This document shows positions 27,445-37,343 of a stretch of 64,000 nucleotides of DNA, piece after piece. The translations under genes were made by a program, and so were the position numbers. The stretch is from Solirubrobacter sp963798325 (lineage in GTDB: Bacteria > Actinomycetota > Thermoleophilia > Solirubrobacterales > Solirubrobacteraceae). The stretch's first letter is position 1; the number at the start of each line of letters is the position of its first letter. The notes beneath the pieces were generated by a model, which saw only the letters and a program-made list of their open reading frames with translations, did not search any database and was not told where the DNA came from. The stretch lies in the NCBI GenBank assembly GCA_963798325.1, contig CAWCSS010000009.1:372001-436000 (forward strand), written 5' to 3'.

Positions 27445-28200
27445 GCCGAGGATGCGCGTGGGGCTGCGCTGCTTGGAGAACGCGGCGGCCATCACGACGC
27501 CCGTCTCGCGCAGCGCCGCGACGGGCGCGGCCTCGGCCTTCTCGAGCGCGGCCAGGACGAGCAGGTAGGCGCTCGTCATGCCGACGCCCGCGAGCAGCGA
27601 GCGACGGTCGATCGCGGCCTTGAGCCTGCGCGGCCCGATCACCGCCGCGTACGGGATCGCGCACAGCGCGATGACCAGCTCGAAGTACGGGATCGCGCCG
27701 GCGTGCCGGACGCCGTGGTCGTCGACCAGCGTGTAGCCCGCGATGCACGCGCCGACGCCGAGCGCGAGGACGAGCGAGGTGCCGTCGACGGCCTCGGTGC
27801 CGATGCCGCGGACCAGCAGGACACCGCTGGTGACCGCCAGCACGCCGAGCGCGGCGATCAGCGACACCGTCGCGCCGAGGAACACGGTCGAGACCAGCAG
27901 GACGAGCACCGGAGCCGCGCCGCGCGCCACCGGGTAGGCGAAGCCGTAGTCCGCCCGCCCGTAGACGGCGGCCAGGAGCACGAAGTAGAGGAGCTCGAGC
28001 GCGGCTGAGCCGAGGATGTACGGGATCGCCTCGCTCTCGACGTGCCACGTGAGCGCAGCCGGGATGGCGAACACCGCGACGCCGGTGAGCAGCGCCACGG
28101 CGGTCGTCGCGTAGGTGTCCTCGGCGCCGGCGACCAGCGCGTTCCAGCCCGCGTGCAGCGCCGCGGAGGCGAGGACGATCGCGAGCGCCCCGAGGGTCAG
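27400..28200 (-). CDS. EamA/DMT-family transporter, probable CTG start
   Basis: This is a drug/metabolite transporter with about ten helices. Helices seen include LASAALHAGWNALVAG (the typical first helix), AIPYILGSAALELLYFVLL, YPVARGAAPVLVLLVS and SAYLLVLAALEKAEAAPVAAL. The first helix lies upstream of the first ATG/GTG/TTG in frame (GTG 28098). The only sensible start covering it is CTG 28200, which overlaps the preceding stop as CTGA, matching the overlap style of its neighbours. The resulting 266 residues are near family length. Substrate is unknown; linkage to a threonine dehydratase suggests an amino acid or amine. Confidence 0.75.
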   Translation of the reverse strand: MTLGALAIVLASAALHAGWNALVAGAEDTYATTAVALLTGVAVFAIPAALTWHVESEAIPYILGSAALELLYFVLLAAVYGRADYGFAYPVARGAAPVLVLLVSTVFLGATVSLIAALGVLAVTSGVLLVRGIGTEAVDGTSLVLALGVGACIAGYTLVDDHGVRHAGAIPYFELVIALCAIPYAAVIGPRRLKAAIDRRSLLAGVGMTSAYLLVLAALEKAEAAPVAALRETGVVMAAAFSKQRSPTRILGSAIVLFGIVAVALG

Positions 28201-29150
28201 CCGACGAGCTCCGCGAAGCGCGCGGCGGTCACGTTGCCGCCGGAGATCGTCACGCCCACGCGCAGGCCCTGCGCCTGGACCCGGCCCGCGAGCAGCGCCG
28301 CGAACGCACAGGCGCCGCTCGGCTCGGTGACGGTCTTCGCGCGTTCGAACAGCAGCCGCATGGCGTCGACGATCTCGGCGTCGGAGACGGTGACGACCTC
28401 GTGCACGAGGTCCTTGATGACCGGGAACGTGAGCTCGCCGGGGATCGGGAGCTGCTGGCCGTCGGCGATCGTCCGCGGGACCTCGATCCGTACGCGCTCG
28501 CCGGCTTGGAGTGATTTCACGAAATCGTCGCCGGCCTCGGGTTCCACGCCGATGATCCGCGTGTCGGGCGAGAGCGCGGCGGTCGCGGTCGCGCAGCCCG
28601 ACAGCAGGCCGCCGCCGCCGAGGCAGACGAGCAGGATGTCGAGCGGGCCGGCGTCCTCGATCAGCTCCAGCGCGACGGTTCCCTGGCCGGCCATGACGCG
28701 CGGGTCGTCGTACGGATGGACCGGGACGAGGCCGCGCTGCTCCACCAGCTCGGCGAGCAACGCCTCGCGGTCACCGCCGTAGCGGTCGAACAGGATCACC
28801 TCGGCGCCGTAGCCGCGGGTCGCGGCGAGCTTGCCGGGGGGCGCGTCGTCGGGCATCAGGATCACCGCGGGGCACTCGTGCAGGCGCGCGGCGAGGCTGA
28901 GCGCCTGGGCGTGGTTGCCGCTGGAGACGGTCGCGACGCCGCGCTGGCGCTCGCTCGGCGCCAGGCTCGCGACGGCGTTGTACGCGCCGCGGAACTTGAA
29001 CGCGCCGACGCGCTGGAGGTTCTCGGCCTTCAGCAGGACCCGGGCCGCGCCGGTCGCCTCGTCGAGCGAGCGACCGGTGATGACCGGTGTCCGGTGCGCA
29101 ACGCCCTCGATGCGCTTGGCGGCCTGCTGGACGTCATCGAGCGTGATCAC
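28197..29150 (-). CDS. Threonine/serine dehydratase-like PLP enzyme without ACT domain
   Basis: This 317-residue fold type II PLP enzyme has the PLP lysine in GAFKFRGAYNA, the SSGNHAQALS loop, a CLGGGGLLSG phosphate-binding loop and a C-terminal GVTISGGNVT. The lack of a regulatory ACT domain fits the short catabolic threonine dehydratase or serine racemase group rather than biosynthetic IlvA. GTG 29150 overlaps the preceding stop (GTGA). It is co-transcribed with the DMT transporter. Confidence 0.88.
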   Translation of the reverse strand: MITLDDVQQAAKRIEGVAHRTPVITGRSLDEATGAARVLLKAENLQRVGAFKFRGAYNAVASLAPSERQRGVATVSSGNHAQALSLAARLHECPAVILMPDDAPPGKLAATRGYGAEVILFDRYGGDREALLAELVEQRGLVPVHPYDDPRVMAGQGTVALELIEDAGPLDILLVCLGGGGLLSGCATATAALSPDTRIIGVEPEAGDDFVKSLQAGERVRIEVPRTIADGQQLPIPGELTFPVIKDLVHEVVTVSDAEIVDAMRLLFERAKTVTEPSGACAFAALLAGRVQAQGLRVGVTISGGNVTAARFAELVG

Positions 29151-29929
29151 GGCTTCGAGACTAGATGGATCGCCGCCCAGCCGCCGCCCTCGCGGCGGGC
29201 GACCTCGCGCATGGCGAACGCGGCGAGGACCTCGTCGACCTCGTGGAGCTCGACGCCGGAGATGATCAGGTGGTCGGGCGGGTCCGTGAGGTTCGCGGCG
29301 ACTTCGAGCAGGAGCGGCCGGACCAGGTTGGCGAGCACGGTGGGGGCGGGCGGCCCGCCCCGGCGGACGTCGCAGCGGGTGACCTCGAGCGTGACGCCGT
29401 TGGTGCGGGCGCCGTCGAGCGCGGCCTCGACGGACTCGGGCTCGATGTCGCACGCGAGCACCGGCGACCACCCGAGCTTCGCCGCCGCGATCGCCAGCAC
29501 GCCGCTGCCGCAGCCCCAGTCGGCGAGCGGGCCGTCGGGCGTGAGTCGCGTCAGCAGTTCGAGCGTCAGGCGGGTGGTGGCGTGCGAGCCGGTCCCGAAC
29601 GCCTGGCCCGGGTCGATCACGACGTCGAGCGCGCCCTCGCGCGCCGGCTCCCACGGCGGCCGCACCCGCAGCGGCCCAACGTCGATCGGCACGTGGAACG
29701 AGTGCCAGTCGACCTCGGCGACCTCGCTGGTGGTCACGTCCACGAGCACCTCGCCGACGACCGCCCGCACGTCGCCGAGCGACGGCAGCTCGCCGGCCGC
29801 GCCGTAGAGCACGAACTCGATGTCATCGCCGGCCTGGCGCTCCTCGAGGCCGCCGGGGGCGAAGGCCGTCAACTCGGCGAGGACCAGCTCCGCATGGTCG
29901 CGCGGGACGCGGATCGCGAGCCGGATCAC
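29147..29929 (-). CDS. PrmA-like methyltransferase, copy 2
   Basis: This 260-residue class I SAM-dependent methyltransferase resembles ribosomal protein L11 methyltransferase. It keeps the PrmA signatures DPGQAFGTGSHATTRLTLELL, LADWGCGSGVLAIAAAKLG and NLVRPLLLEVA. An N-terminal domain (LAIRVPRDHAELVLAEL) matches the substrate-recognition region. It follows a paralogue with a GTGA overlap. By conservation of motifs this copy is the better candidate for the true L11 methyltransferase. Confidence 0.85.
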   Translation of the reverse strand: MIRLAIRVPRDHAELVLAELTAFAPGGLEERQAGDDIEFVLYGAAGELPSLGDVRAVVGEVLVDVTTSEVAEVDWHSFHVPIDVGPLRVRPPWEPAREGALDVVIDPGQAFGTGSHATTRLTLELLTRLTPDGPLADWGCGSGVLAIAAAKLGWSPVLACDIEPESVEAALDGARTNGVTLEVTRCDVRRGGPPAPTVLANLVRPLLLEVAANLTDPPDHLIISGVELHEVDEVLAAFAMREVARREGGGWAAIHLVSKP

Positions 29930-30669
29930 GGCACGCGCTCCAGCACCAGGGCCGCCCAGCCGTCGCGCTCGCGGCGATCACGCTCGACGAACCCGGCCGG
30001 CCCCCACGCCCGCGCGACCGCGGTGGCGTGCTCGGCGAGCATGCCCGAGGCGACGAGGGTGGCCGGCCGCCGTGATCTCACGGCGCGCGCGGCGGCCTCG
30101 AGCAGCGGCGCGGTCAGGTTCGCGACGATCGTCGGCGCCATCGGCGGGTCGCTCGTGACGTCGCCGGCGTGCGCGTCGACGCCGTTGGCGCGGGCGGTCG
30201 CGACCGCGCCGGGGTCAAGCTCGATCGCCGTGACCGGCGCGTAGCCCAGCCACGACGCGGCCAGCGCGAGCACGCCGCAGCCGCAGCCCCAGTCGACCAG
30301 CGGCGTTCGCCGCCGCTCGTGCAGGAGCTCCAGGCAGAGCTGGGTCGTCGGGTGCGACGCGAGGCCGAACGTGTCGCCCGGGTCGACGACCAACCCCTCG
30401 CCCGGGAGCCACGGCGGGCGGATCGTCACCGCGCCGACCGTGACGGGCTCCAAGAAGGCGTGCCAGGCCGTCTCCCAGCCGGGCTCGACGGGCGTGCGCG
30501 AGACCGAGACGAGACCCGGGAACGAGGGCTCCTCGTGCAGGTCGTCGCCGTAGACCACGAACTCCACGTGGTCGTCGAGGTCGATCTCCTCGCACCCGGC
30601 GGCGAGGATCGGCTGCGCCCGGGCGAGCTCCGCGTCCTGGGCGCGGACCCGCAGGCCGAGCCGGATCAC
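29926..30669 (-). CDS. PrmA-like methyltransferase, copy 1 (divergent)
   Basis: This 247-residue paralogue has the same domain order as the next gene and a very similar start (VIRLGLRVRAQDAEL versus VIRLAIRVPRDHAEL). SAM motif I is VDWGCGCGVLALAASWLG and NLTAPLLEAAA is kept. The AFGTGxHxTT loop has become TFGLASHPTTQLCLELL. GTG 30669 overlaps the dnaJ stop (GTGA). Position after dnaJ is where PrmA usually sits, so either copy could be the orthologue. Altered substrate specificity is possible. Confidence 0.82.
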   Translation of the reverse strand: MIRLGLRVRAQDAELARAQPILAAGCEEIDLDDHVEFVVYGDDLHEEPSFPGLVSVSRTPVEPGWETAWHAFLEPVTVGAVTIRPPWLPGEGLVVDPGDTFGLASHPTTQLCLELLHERRRTPLVDWGCGCGVLALAASWLGYAPVTAIELDPGAVATARANGVDAHAGDVTSDPPMAPTIVANLTAPLLEAAARAVRSRRPATLVASGMLAEHATAVARAWGPAGFVERDRRERDGWAALVLERVP

Positions 30670-31797
30670 CCCGCCAGGGCCCGCTTGAGCTTCGCGATCA
30701 TGCCCTCGTTCTCGCGCAGGTTCTCCTCGGTCAGGGACTCCGAGAACCGCTCCAGCAGGTCGCGCTGCTTGCGCGAGAGCCGGCGCGGGATGACGACGTT
30801 GACGACCACGCGCAGATCGCCGGTGCGGCCGCGCCCGAGCGGCGGCAGGCCGCGCCCGGCCATCACGATCGTCTCCCCCGGCTGCGTGCCCGCGGGCACC
30901 TCCAGCGGCACGTCGCCGTCCAGCGTCGGCACCGAGATCGTCGTGCCCAGCGCCGCCAGAGGCGCGGCGACGTCGACCACGGTCACGAGGTCCTCGCGGT
31001 CGCGGATGAAGCGCTCGTCCTCCTTGACGCGCACGACCACGTACAGGTCGCCCGCAGGCCCGCCCCGCTCGCCCGGCGTGGCCGCGGCCGGTGACGCGCA
31101 GGCGCTGGCCGTCGGCGATGCCCGCCGGGATGTCGACCTTCACGTGGCGCTCGTCGGCGGTCATCCCGCGACCGTCACAGGTGTGGCAGGGCGTCTCGGC
31201 GATCCGGCCGTCGCCGTTGCACTTGTCGCACAGCGCGGTCCGCACCATCTGGCCGAAGCGGGTGCGCTGGACCTGCTGGATCTGGCCCTGGCCACGGCAC
31301 TTGTCGCAGGTGACGATCGGCGTGCCGGGCTCGGCGCCGTTGCCGTGGCAGGTCTCGCACAGCACCGTCGCGTCGTAGGTGACCTCGACCGAGTGCCCGC
31401 GCGCGGCCTCGCCGAGCGTGATCTGCACGGCCAGCGCGACGTCGCCGCCCTGGACCGCCCCGCCGCGCATCCGCGTGCCGCCGAACGCCGCGTCGAACCC
31501 GCCTTGGCCGAAGAACGCGTTGAAGATGTCGCTGATCGAGCCGCCGAAGTCCATGTTCGGCGAGAACCCGCCGGACTTCAGGCCGTCATGGCCGTACGCG
31601 TCGTAGGTCTGGCGGCGGTCGGCGTCGCTGAGCACCTCGTAGGCCTCGGCGGCCTCCTTGAACTTCTCCTCCGCGTCCGGGTCGTGCGCGTTGACGTCCG
31701 GGTGCAGCTCGCGCGCGAGCCTGCGGAAGGACTTCTTGATCGTCGCCTCGTCCGCGTCACGCGACACGTTCAGGATCTCGTAGTAATCGCGTGGCAC
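30666..31797 (-). pseudogene. dnaJ: Chaperone DnaJ, with a one-base frameshift
   Basis: The N-terminal part holds the J domain with HPD (ELHPDVNAHDPD), a G/F-rich linker and four zinc motifs: CETCHGNG, CDKCRGQG, CDKCNGDG and CHTCDGRG. The frame breaks at 31072-31074, where three C (GGG on the coding strand) stand for an expected two. The other frame then gives VVVRVKEDERFIRDREDL and the C-terminal domain up to 30666. Correction yields 376 residues, the standard length. It directly abuts hrcA. The break is probably a homopolymer error, since the flanking coupled genes are intact. Confidence 0.92.
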
Positions 31798-32802
31798 CTA
31801 ATAGAGCTCCTCGACGAAGCGCGACAGCTCGTGCGCGGCCTCGCGCACGGAGCGGATCGCCCTCGCATAGTCCATCCGCGTCGGCCCGATGACCGACACG
31901 GTTCCCAAATTGCGCTGCGGCAACCCGTAGTTGGCGGCCACCAGCGACAACGACTGCAGCGCCGGCTCGGGGTTCTCGACCCCGATCCGGACGTAGGCGC
32001 CGCGCGACTCCAGCGCGACCGAGAGCACGCCCAGAAGCACCGCGCGGCGCTCGAGCATCTCCATCAGCGCGTTGAGCTGCGAGACGTCCTGAAAGCGGTA
32101 TTCGCTCACCAGCCGATGGGCGCCGTCGACGTAGAGCGTGTCCTCGGCGGTGTCCGCCAGCTCCAGGAAGGCCGGTGCGAGCTCAGCCAGGAACGCCCGC
32201 TCGTTGGCGTCCAGCGACGGGTCGCTCAGGCGCGAGCCGAGCATCCGCGCGCCCAGGCCCATGCCGACCAGCGATTCGTTCAGATACGACGCCGCCCAGT
32301 CGGTGATCCCCGGATCGACCGGGCGATCGAACGTGAAGACCTTCTTCGAGACGCCGCCGGTGGAGGTGATCACGACCACCATCAGGATCTGCGGCTGCAG
32401 CAGCAGGACCTCGACGTGGCGGATCGTCGTCGTGCCCAGCGGCGGCGCGGACACGATCGCCAGCAGGTTCGTGACCTGTGAGAGCGTCTCGGTCGTCACC
32501 CGCATCGCCTGGTCGACCTCGCGCTGGACGAGCTGGAGCCCCATCTCCTCGCGCTTGGTGTCCGGCAGCAGGCGGTCGACGTAGTAGCGGTAGCCGGCGT
32601 CGGTCGGGATCCGGCCCGCGGAGGTGTGCGGGTGCGCGAGCAGGCCCCGCTCCTCGAGCACCGCGAGCTCGTTGCGGATCGTCGAGGGCCCGGCGGTGAC
32701 GTCGGGGTCGGCGGCGAGCGTCTTGGAGCCGACCGGCTGACCGGTCTGCGCGAAGCCGTCCACCACTTTGCTCAGAAGGAGGGCCTGGCGGGGCGAAAGC
32801 AC
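31798..32802 (-). CDS. hrcA: Heat-inducible transcription repressor HrcA
   Basis: The 334-residue protein has an N-terminal winged-helix region (GSKTLAADPDVTAGPSTIRNELAVLEERGLLAHPHTSAGR, read in parts) and the GAF-like HrcA domain with FQDVSQLNALMEMLE. HrcA normally represses groE/dnaK through CIRCE elements. No CIRCE sequence is visible in this window, so its targets lie elsewhere. GTG 32802 overlaps the hadB stop by one base. Confidence 0.95.
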   Translation of the reverse strand: MLSPRQALLLSKVVDGFAQTGQPVGSKTLAADPDVTAGPSTIRNELAVLEERGLLAHPHTSAGRIPTDAGYRYYVDRLLPDTKREEMGLQLVQREVDQAMRVTTETLSQVTNLLAIVSAPPLGTTTIRHVEVLLLQPQILMVVVITSTGGVSKKVFTFDRPVDPGITDWAASYLNESLVGMGLGARMLGSRLSDPSLDANERAFLAELAPAFLELADTAEDTLYVDGAHRLVSEYRFQDVSQLNALMEMLERRAVLLGVLSVALESRGAYVRIGVENPEPALQSLSLVAANYGLPQRNLGTVSVIGPTRMDYARAIRSVREAAHELSRFVEELY

Positions 32803-33179
32803 TAGGCAGTGATTCTAAGAACCGCGCGGCCGCGGCGAACGAGCTTGTTGCCGTCCTGGACCGCCTCGCAGTCGAAGACCGCTTCCCCATCGCTCGAAGA
32901 CTTCAGCTTCGAGGTGATGGTGATGTCCTGCTCGGGCACGCCCATGCCGCGGAACTGCACGCTCAGCGACTTCAGCGCCAGCGGGTCGCCGACCGCCTCG
33001 CCCTGCACGCGGGCGACCTGGGCCATCGTCCACAGCCCGTGCAGGATCTTCGACGGCAGCTCGACGCTGCGCGCGAACTCGTCGTCGAGGTGGATCGGGT
33101 TGAAGTCCCCCGACGCGCCCGCGTAGTAGTACGTCGTGTACCGGCCCGGGGAGACCGTCACCTCACGAAGTTCGTCCAT
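32802..33179 (-). CDS. MaoC-like hot-dog dehydratase/hydratase subunit (HadB-like)
   Basis: This 125-residue single hot-dog domain has the hydratase motif AGASGDFNPIHLDDEFARS, whose Asp and His are catalytic. With the preceding gene it would form a heterodimer like the mycobacterial HadAB 3-hydroxyacyl-ACP dehydratase, acting in fatty acid elongation or hydration of enoyl-CoA. The start at ATG 33179 is 22 bases inside the upstream gene. Confidence 0.85.
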   Translation of the reverse strand: MDELREVTVSPGRYTTYYYAGASGDFNPIHLDDEFARSVELPSKILHGLWTMAQVARVQGEAVGDPLALKSLSVQFRGMGVPEQDITITSKLKSSSDGEAVFDCEAVQDGNKLVRRGRAVLRITA

Positions 33180-33561
33180 GTCCCCTCGCAGACGAGCTCT
33201 CCGCGCTGATTGGTCGAGCGCGAGCTGAACGTGTAGACGCGGATCTCGCCGCGCTTGGCCTCCTCGAGGAAGGTCGCCTCGGTGGTGATCTCGTCGCCGG
33301 CGACGACCGGCTCGCCCCACGTGAACTCCTGCGCGCCGTGGACCAGGCGCGAGAAGTCGATCCCGATCTCCGGATCGAGCACCGCGGGCCCCATCGCGCG
33401 CCACGAGTAGACGGCGGCGAACATCGGCGGCGCCACGACGTCCTCGAACCCGGCTTCTCTCGCCGCCGCCACGTCGAGGCAGATCGGTGCCTGCTCGCCG
33501 ATCGCGGCGGCGTACTCGCGGATCTTCTCGCGGCCCACGAGGTAGGTGTCGCTGTGGGCCA

Positions 33562-33562
<1 letters not shown>
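33158..33562 (-). CDS. MaoC N-terminal-domain protein (HadA-like partner)
   Basis: The 134-residue product has the FAS1-like dehydratase N-terminal domain: VGREKIREYAAAIGE, APPMFAAVYSWRAMGP and HGAQEFTWGEPVVAGDEIT. It lacks the catalytic DxNPxH motif, which its partner at 32802-33179 supplies; this matches the substrate-binding HadA subunit. GTG 33562 overlaps the lepA stop by one base. Its location between translation and heat-shock genes seems to be a positional coincidence. Confidence 0.84.
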
Positions 33563-35370
<1,808 letters not shown>

Positions 35371-35382
35371 GACCCACTTAGA

Positions 35383-36979
35383 TTACGAGCGCCGACGCAG
35401 TCTTCGAGAGAAAAGGTCGAGGATTTGCCTCGCCTCCGGAATATGCAGGCCCAGAACCATGCCCGCGTAGGCCGCTCCGCCCGCCGCCAGCGCCGTTGAA
35501 AGCGAGATGATCTGCGCCGGCAACGAGCGGCCCAGCAGGTCGTCGAGGTAGTACCAGACGTAGTAGGCGATCGACGCCAGCACGGCGGCGGAGAACACCA
35601 TCGCGCCGATCGCGACCAGCGTCCGCCGCGTCTCGAAGCCGCCCAGCTCGCGCCGCAGCCAGATCGCCTCGGCGATCACCAGCGCGGCGTTGGAGGCGAT
35701 CGTGCCCATGACGATGCCGGCGATCCCGTAGCGGATGCTCAGGAAGTAGGAGCCGACGGCGTTGATCGCCAGCGAGCCGACGCGCCAGCGTCGTCGGCGC
35801 CCACGGCTTCTGCAGCGAGAAGAACCCCCGCGTCAGCATCAGCACGAACCCGCTGAACGGGAGGCTGAAGGCGAACCAGAACAGCGCCTCGGCCGTCAGC
35901 CTGGTCGATTCCGCGTCCCACTCGCCGCGCTCGTAGACCAGCCGGACCATCGGCTCCGACAGCACGAGCATCGCGGCGCCCGCGGGGATCAGCAGCAGCG
36001 CGATCTGGCGCAGGCCGGTCCCGATCGTCCCGATCAGCCCGGCGTAGTCGCCGCGGGCGGCAAGCCGGGCCAACTGGGGGAACAGGACCGTCGCCACCGC
36101 CACCGAGAACATCCCCTGGGGGAGCATGTAGATGCGAAACGCGGCGTCGATCGCCCGCGGCACCTCGTCGGAGACCTTGGAGCCGATGACCGTGTTCAGC
36201 AGCAGGTTGATGTTGATCAGGCCGAGCCCGACCGACACCGGCAGCATCAGCAGCAGCACGCGTTTGACGCGCTCGTCACCGCGCCGCGGCAGCCGGATGT
36301 GGAACACCGGGTAGCCGATCCGGTGCAGCGCCGGGAGCATCATCAGCAGCTGCACGAGCGTGCCCGCGATCACCCCGATGGCGTAGGCGTAGAGCTTGTT
36401 CGGGCCCTCGAACAGCGGCGCCAGCCCGACCATCCCGGCGATGATCACGACGTTCCACACCAGCGGCGCGATCGCCGGGATCGCGAAATGGTCGTGGACG
36501 TTGAGGATCCCGACCGCGAGCCCGGTCAACCCGAGCATCACGACGATCGGGAACAGCACCTGGCTCAGCCCCACGGCGAGCATGTCCAGCGCGGGCGTGA
36601 ACTCGTCGCCCGTGAACAGCGGGATCAGCCACGGCGCGATGACGATGAAGAAGATCGAGACGATCGTCAGCGCGACCAGCAGCAGCCCGGCCAGCGCGGC
36701 CGCGAGCTCGATCGCCTCCTTGCGCTTCTTCTGCTCCAACAGCTCGCTGAAGACGGGCACGAAGGCGCTGCTCAGGGCCGCGTCGGCGACCAGCGCGCGG
36801 ATCAGGTTCGGGATCTGGAAGGCGAGCGTGAACGCCGACGCCGGGCCGCCCGTGCCGAAGTAGTACGCCGCGACGACTTCGCGGATCAGGCCGACGACGC
36901 GGGAGAGCCCGGTCCCGACCGAGAAGATCAGCGTGTTGACGGCCGTTCGGCGCGCTCGTGAGGTGGGCTGAGAAGCCAA
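35383..36979 (-). pseudogene. murJ: Lipid II flippase MurJ, with a one-base frameshift
   Basis: MurJ moves lipid II across the membrane for peptidoglycan synthesis. The start at TTG 36979 gives a polytopic protein with SRVVGLIREVVAAYYFGTG, DAALSSAFVPVFSELLE and GMFSVAVATVLFPQLARLAA, all MurJ hallmarks. At about 35782, after KPWAPTTLA, the frame shifts by one base. The following frame continues VGSLAINAVGSYFLSIRYGIAG to TAA 35383 with the last helices. Restored length is 531 residues. The gene should be essential, so a sequence error is likely. Confidence 0.9.
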
Positions 36980-36989
36980 GCCGGCGCGC

Positions 36990-36996
36990 TATAGTA
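36990..36996. promoter_or_regulatory. Symmetrical -10 region between murJ and rpsT
   Basis: The stretch CTATAGTA sits in the 52-base divergent gap. It reads TATAGT toward rpsT (36990-36995) and TACTAT toward murJ (36991-36996). The murJ start codon is 11 bases away and the rpsT start 36 bases away, so one element may serve both genes. No clear -35 box is seen. Confidence 0.4.
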
Positions 36997-37031
36997 CGCC
37001 GCCGCTGCGGCCCTGCCGCGGCCTTTTCACC

Positions 37032-37301
37032 ATGGCCAACATCAAGTCACAGATCAAGCGCAACGCACGTTCCGTGCGTGAACGCGCCGAGAACCGCCAA
37101 TACACGTCAGCCATCAAGACGTATTTCCGGCGCCTCGAGACCGCCGTGACGACCGGTGACGACGAGCAGATCAAGACCGAGTTCACCAAGCTCGTGTCGC
37201 TGATCGACAAGGCCGTCAAGCGCGGCGCGCTGCACGCCAACACGGGTGCACGCAAGAAGAGCCGCGCCGAGCGGCTCCGCCGCGGCGCTCCGGTCGCTTA
37301 A
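37032..37301 (+). CDS. rpsT: Small subunit ribosomal protein bS20
   Basis: The 89-residue protein has MANIKSQIKRNARSVRERAEN and a C-terminal HANTGARKKSRAERL, typical of S20, a basic helical protein binding 16S rRNA. No Shine-Dalgarno sequence is evident before ATG 37032. It is monocistronic, followed by a hairpin. Confidence 0.97.
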   Translation: MANIKSQIKRNARSVRERAENRQYTSAIKTYFRRLETAVTTGDDEQIKTEFTKLVSLIDKAVKRGALHANTGARKKSRAERLRRGAPVA

Positions 37302-37304
37302 GGC

Positions 37305-37326
37305 GGCGCGGCCTTTCGGCCGCGCC
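37305..37326. terminator. Hairpin terminator between rpsT and the GH15 gene
   Basis: A 9-bp perfect stem (GGCGCGGCC) with loop TTTC lies four bases after the rpsT stop and about 20 bases beyond the end of the convergent glycosidase gene. It probably works for both strands. The T-run is weak (CAGTTCCCTT). Confidence 0.6.
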
Positions 37327-37343
37327 CCCTGCAGTTCCCTTCT

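Noticed and set aside
29926..31797. A 623-residue open frame that looks like a DnaJ-methyltransferase fusion
   Set aside because: The middle part is not DnaJ sequence. The frame only runs through because of the dnaJ frameshift at 31,073; the true dnaJ end and a GTGA junction with the methyltransferase lie in the other frame.
31798..32802. CIRCE operator for HrcA
   Set aside because: No TTAGCACTC-type inverted repeat is visible around hrcA, dnaJ or lepA.
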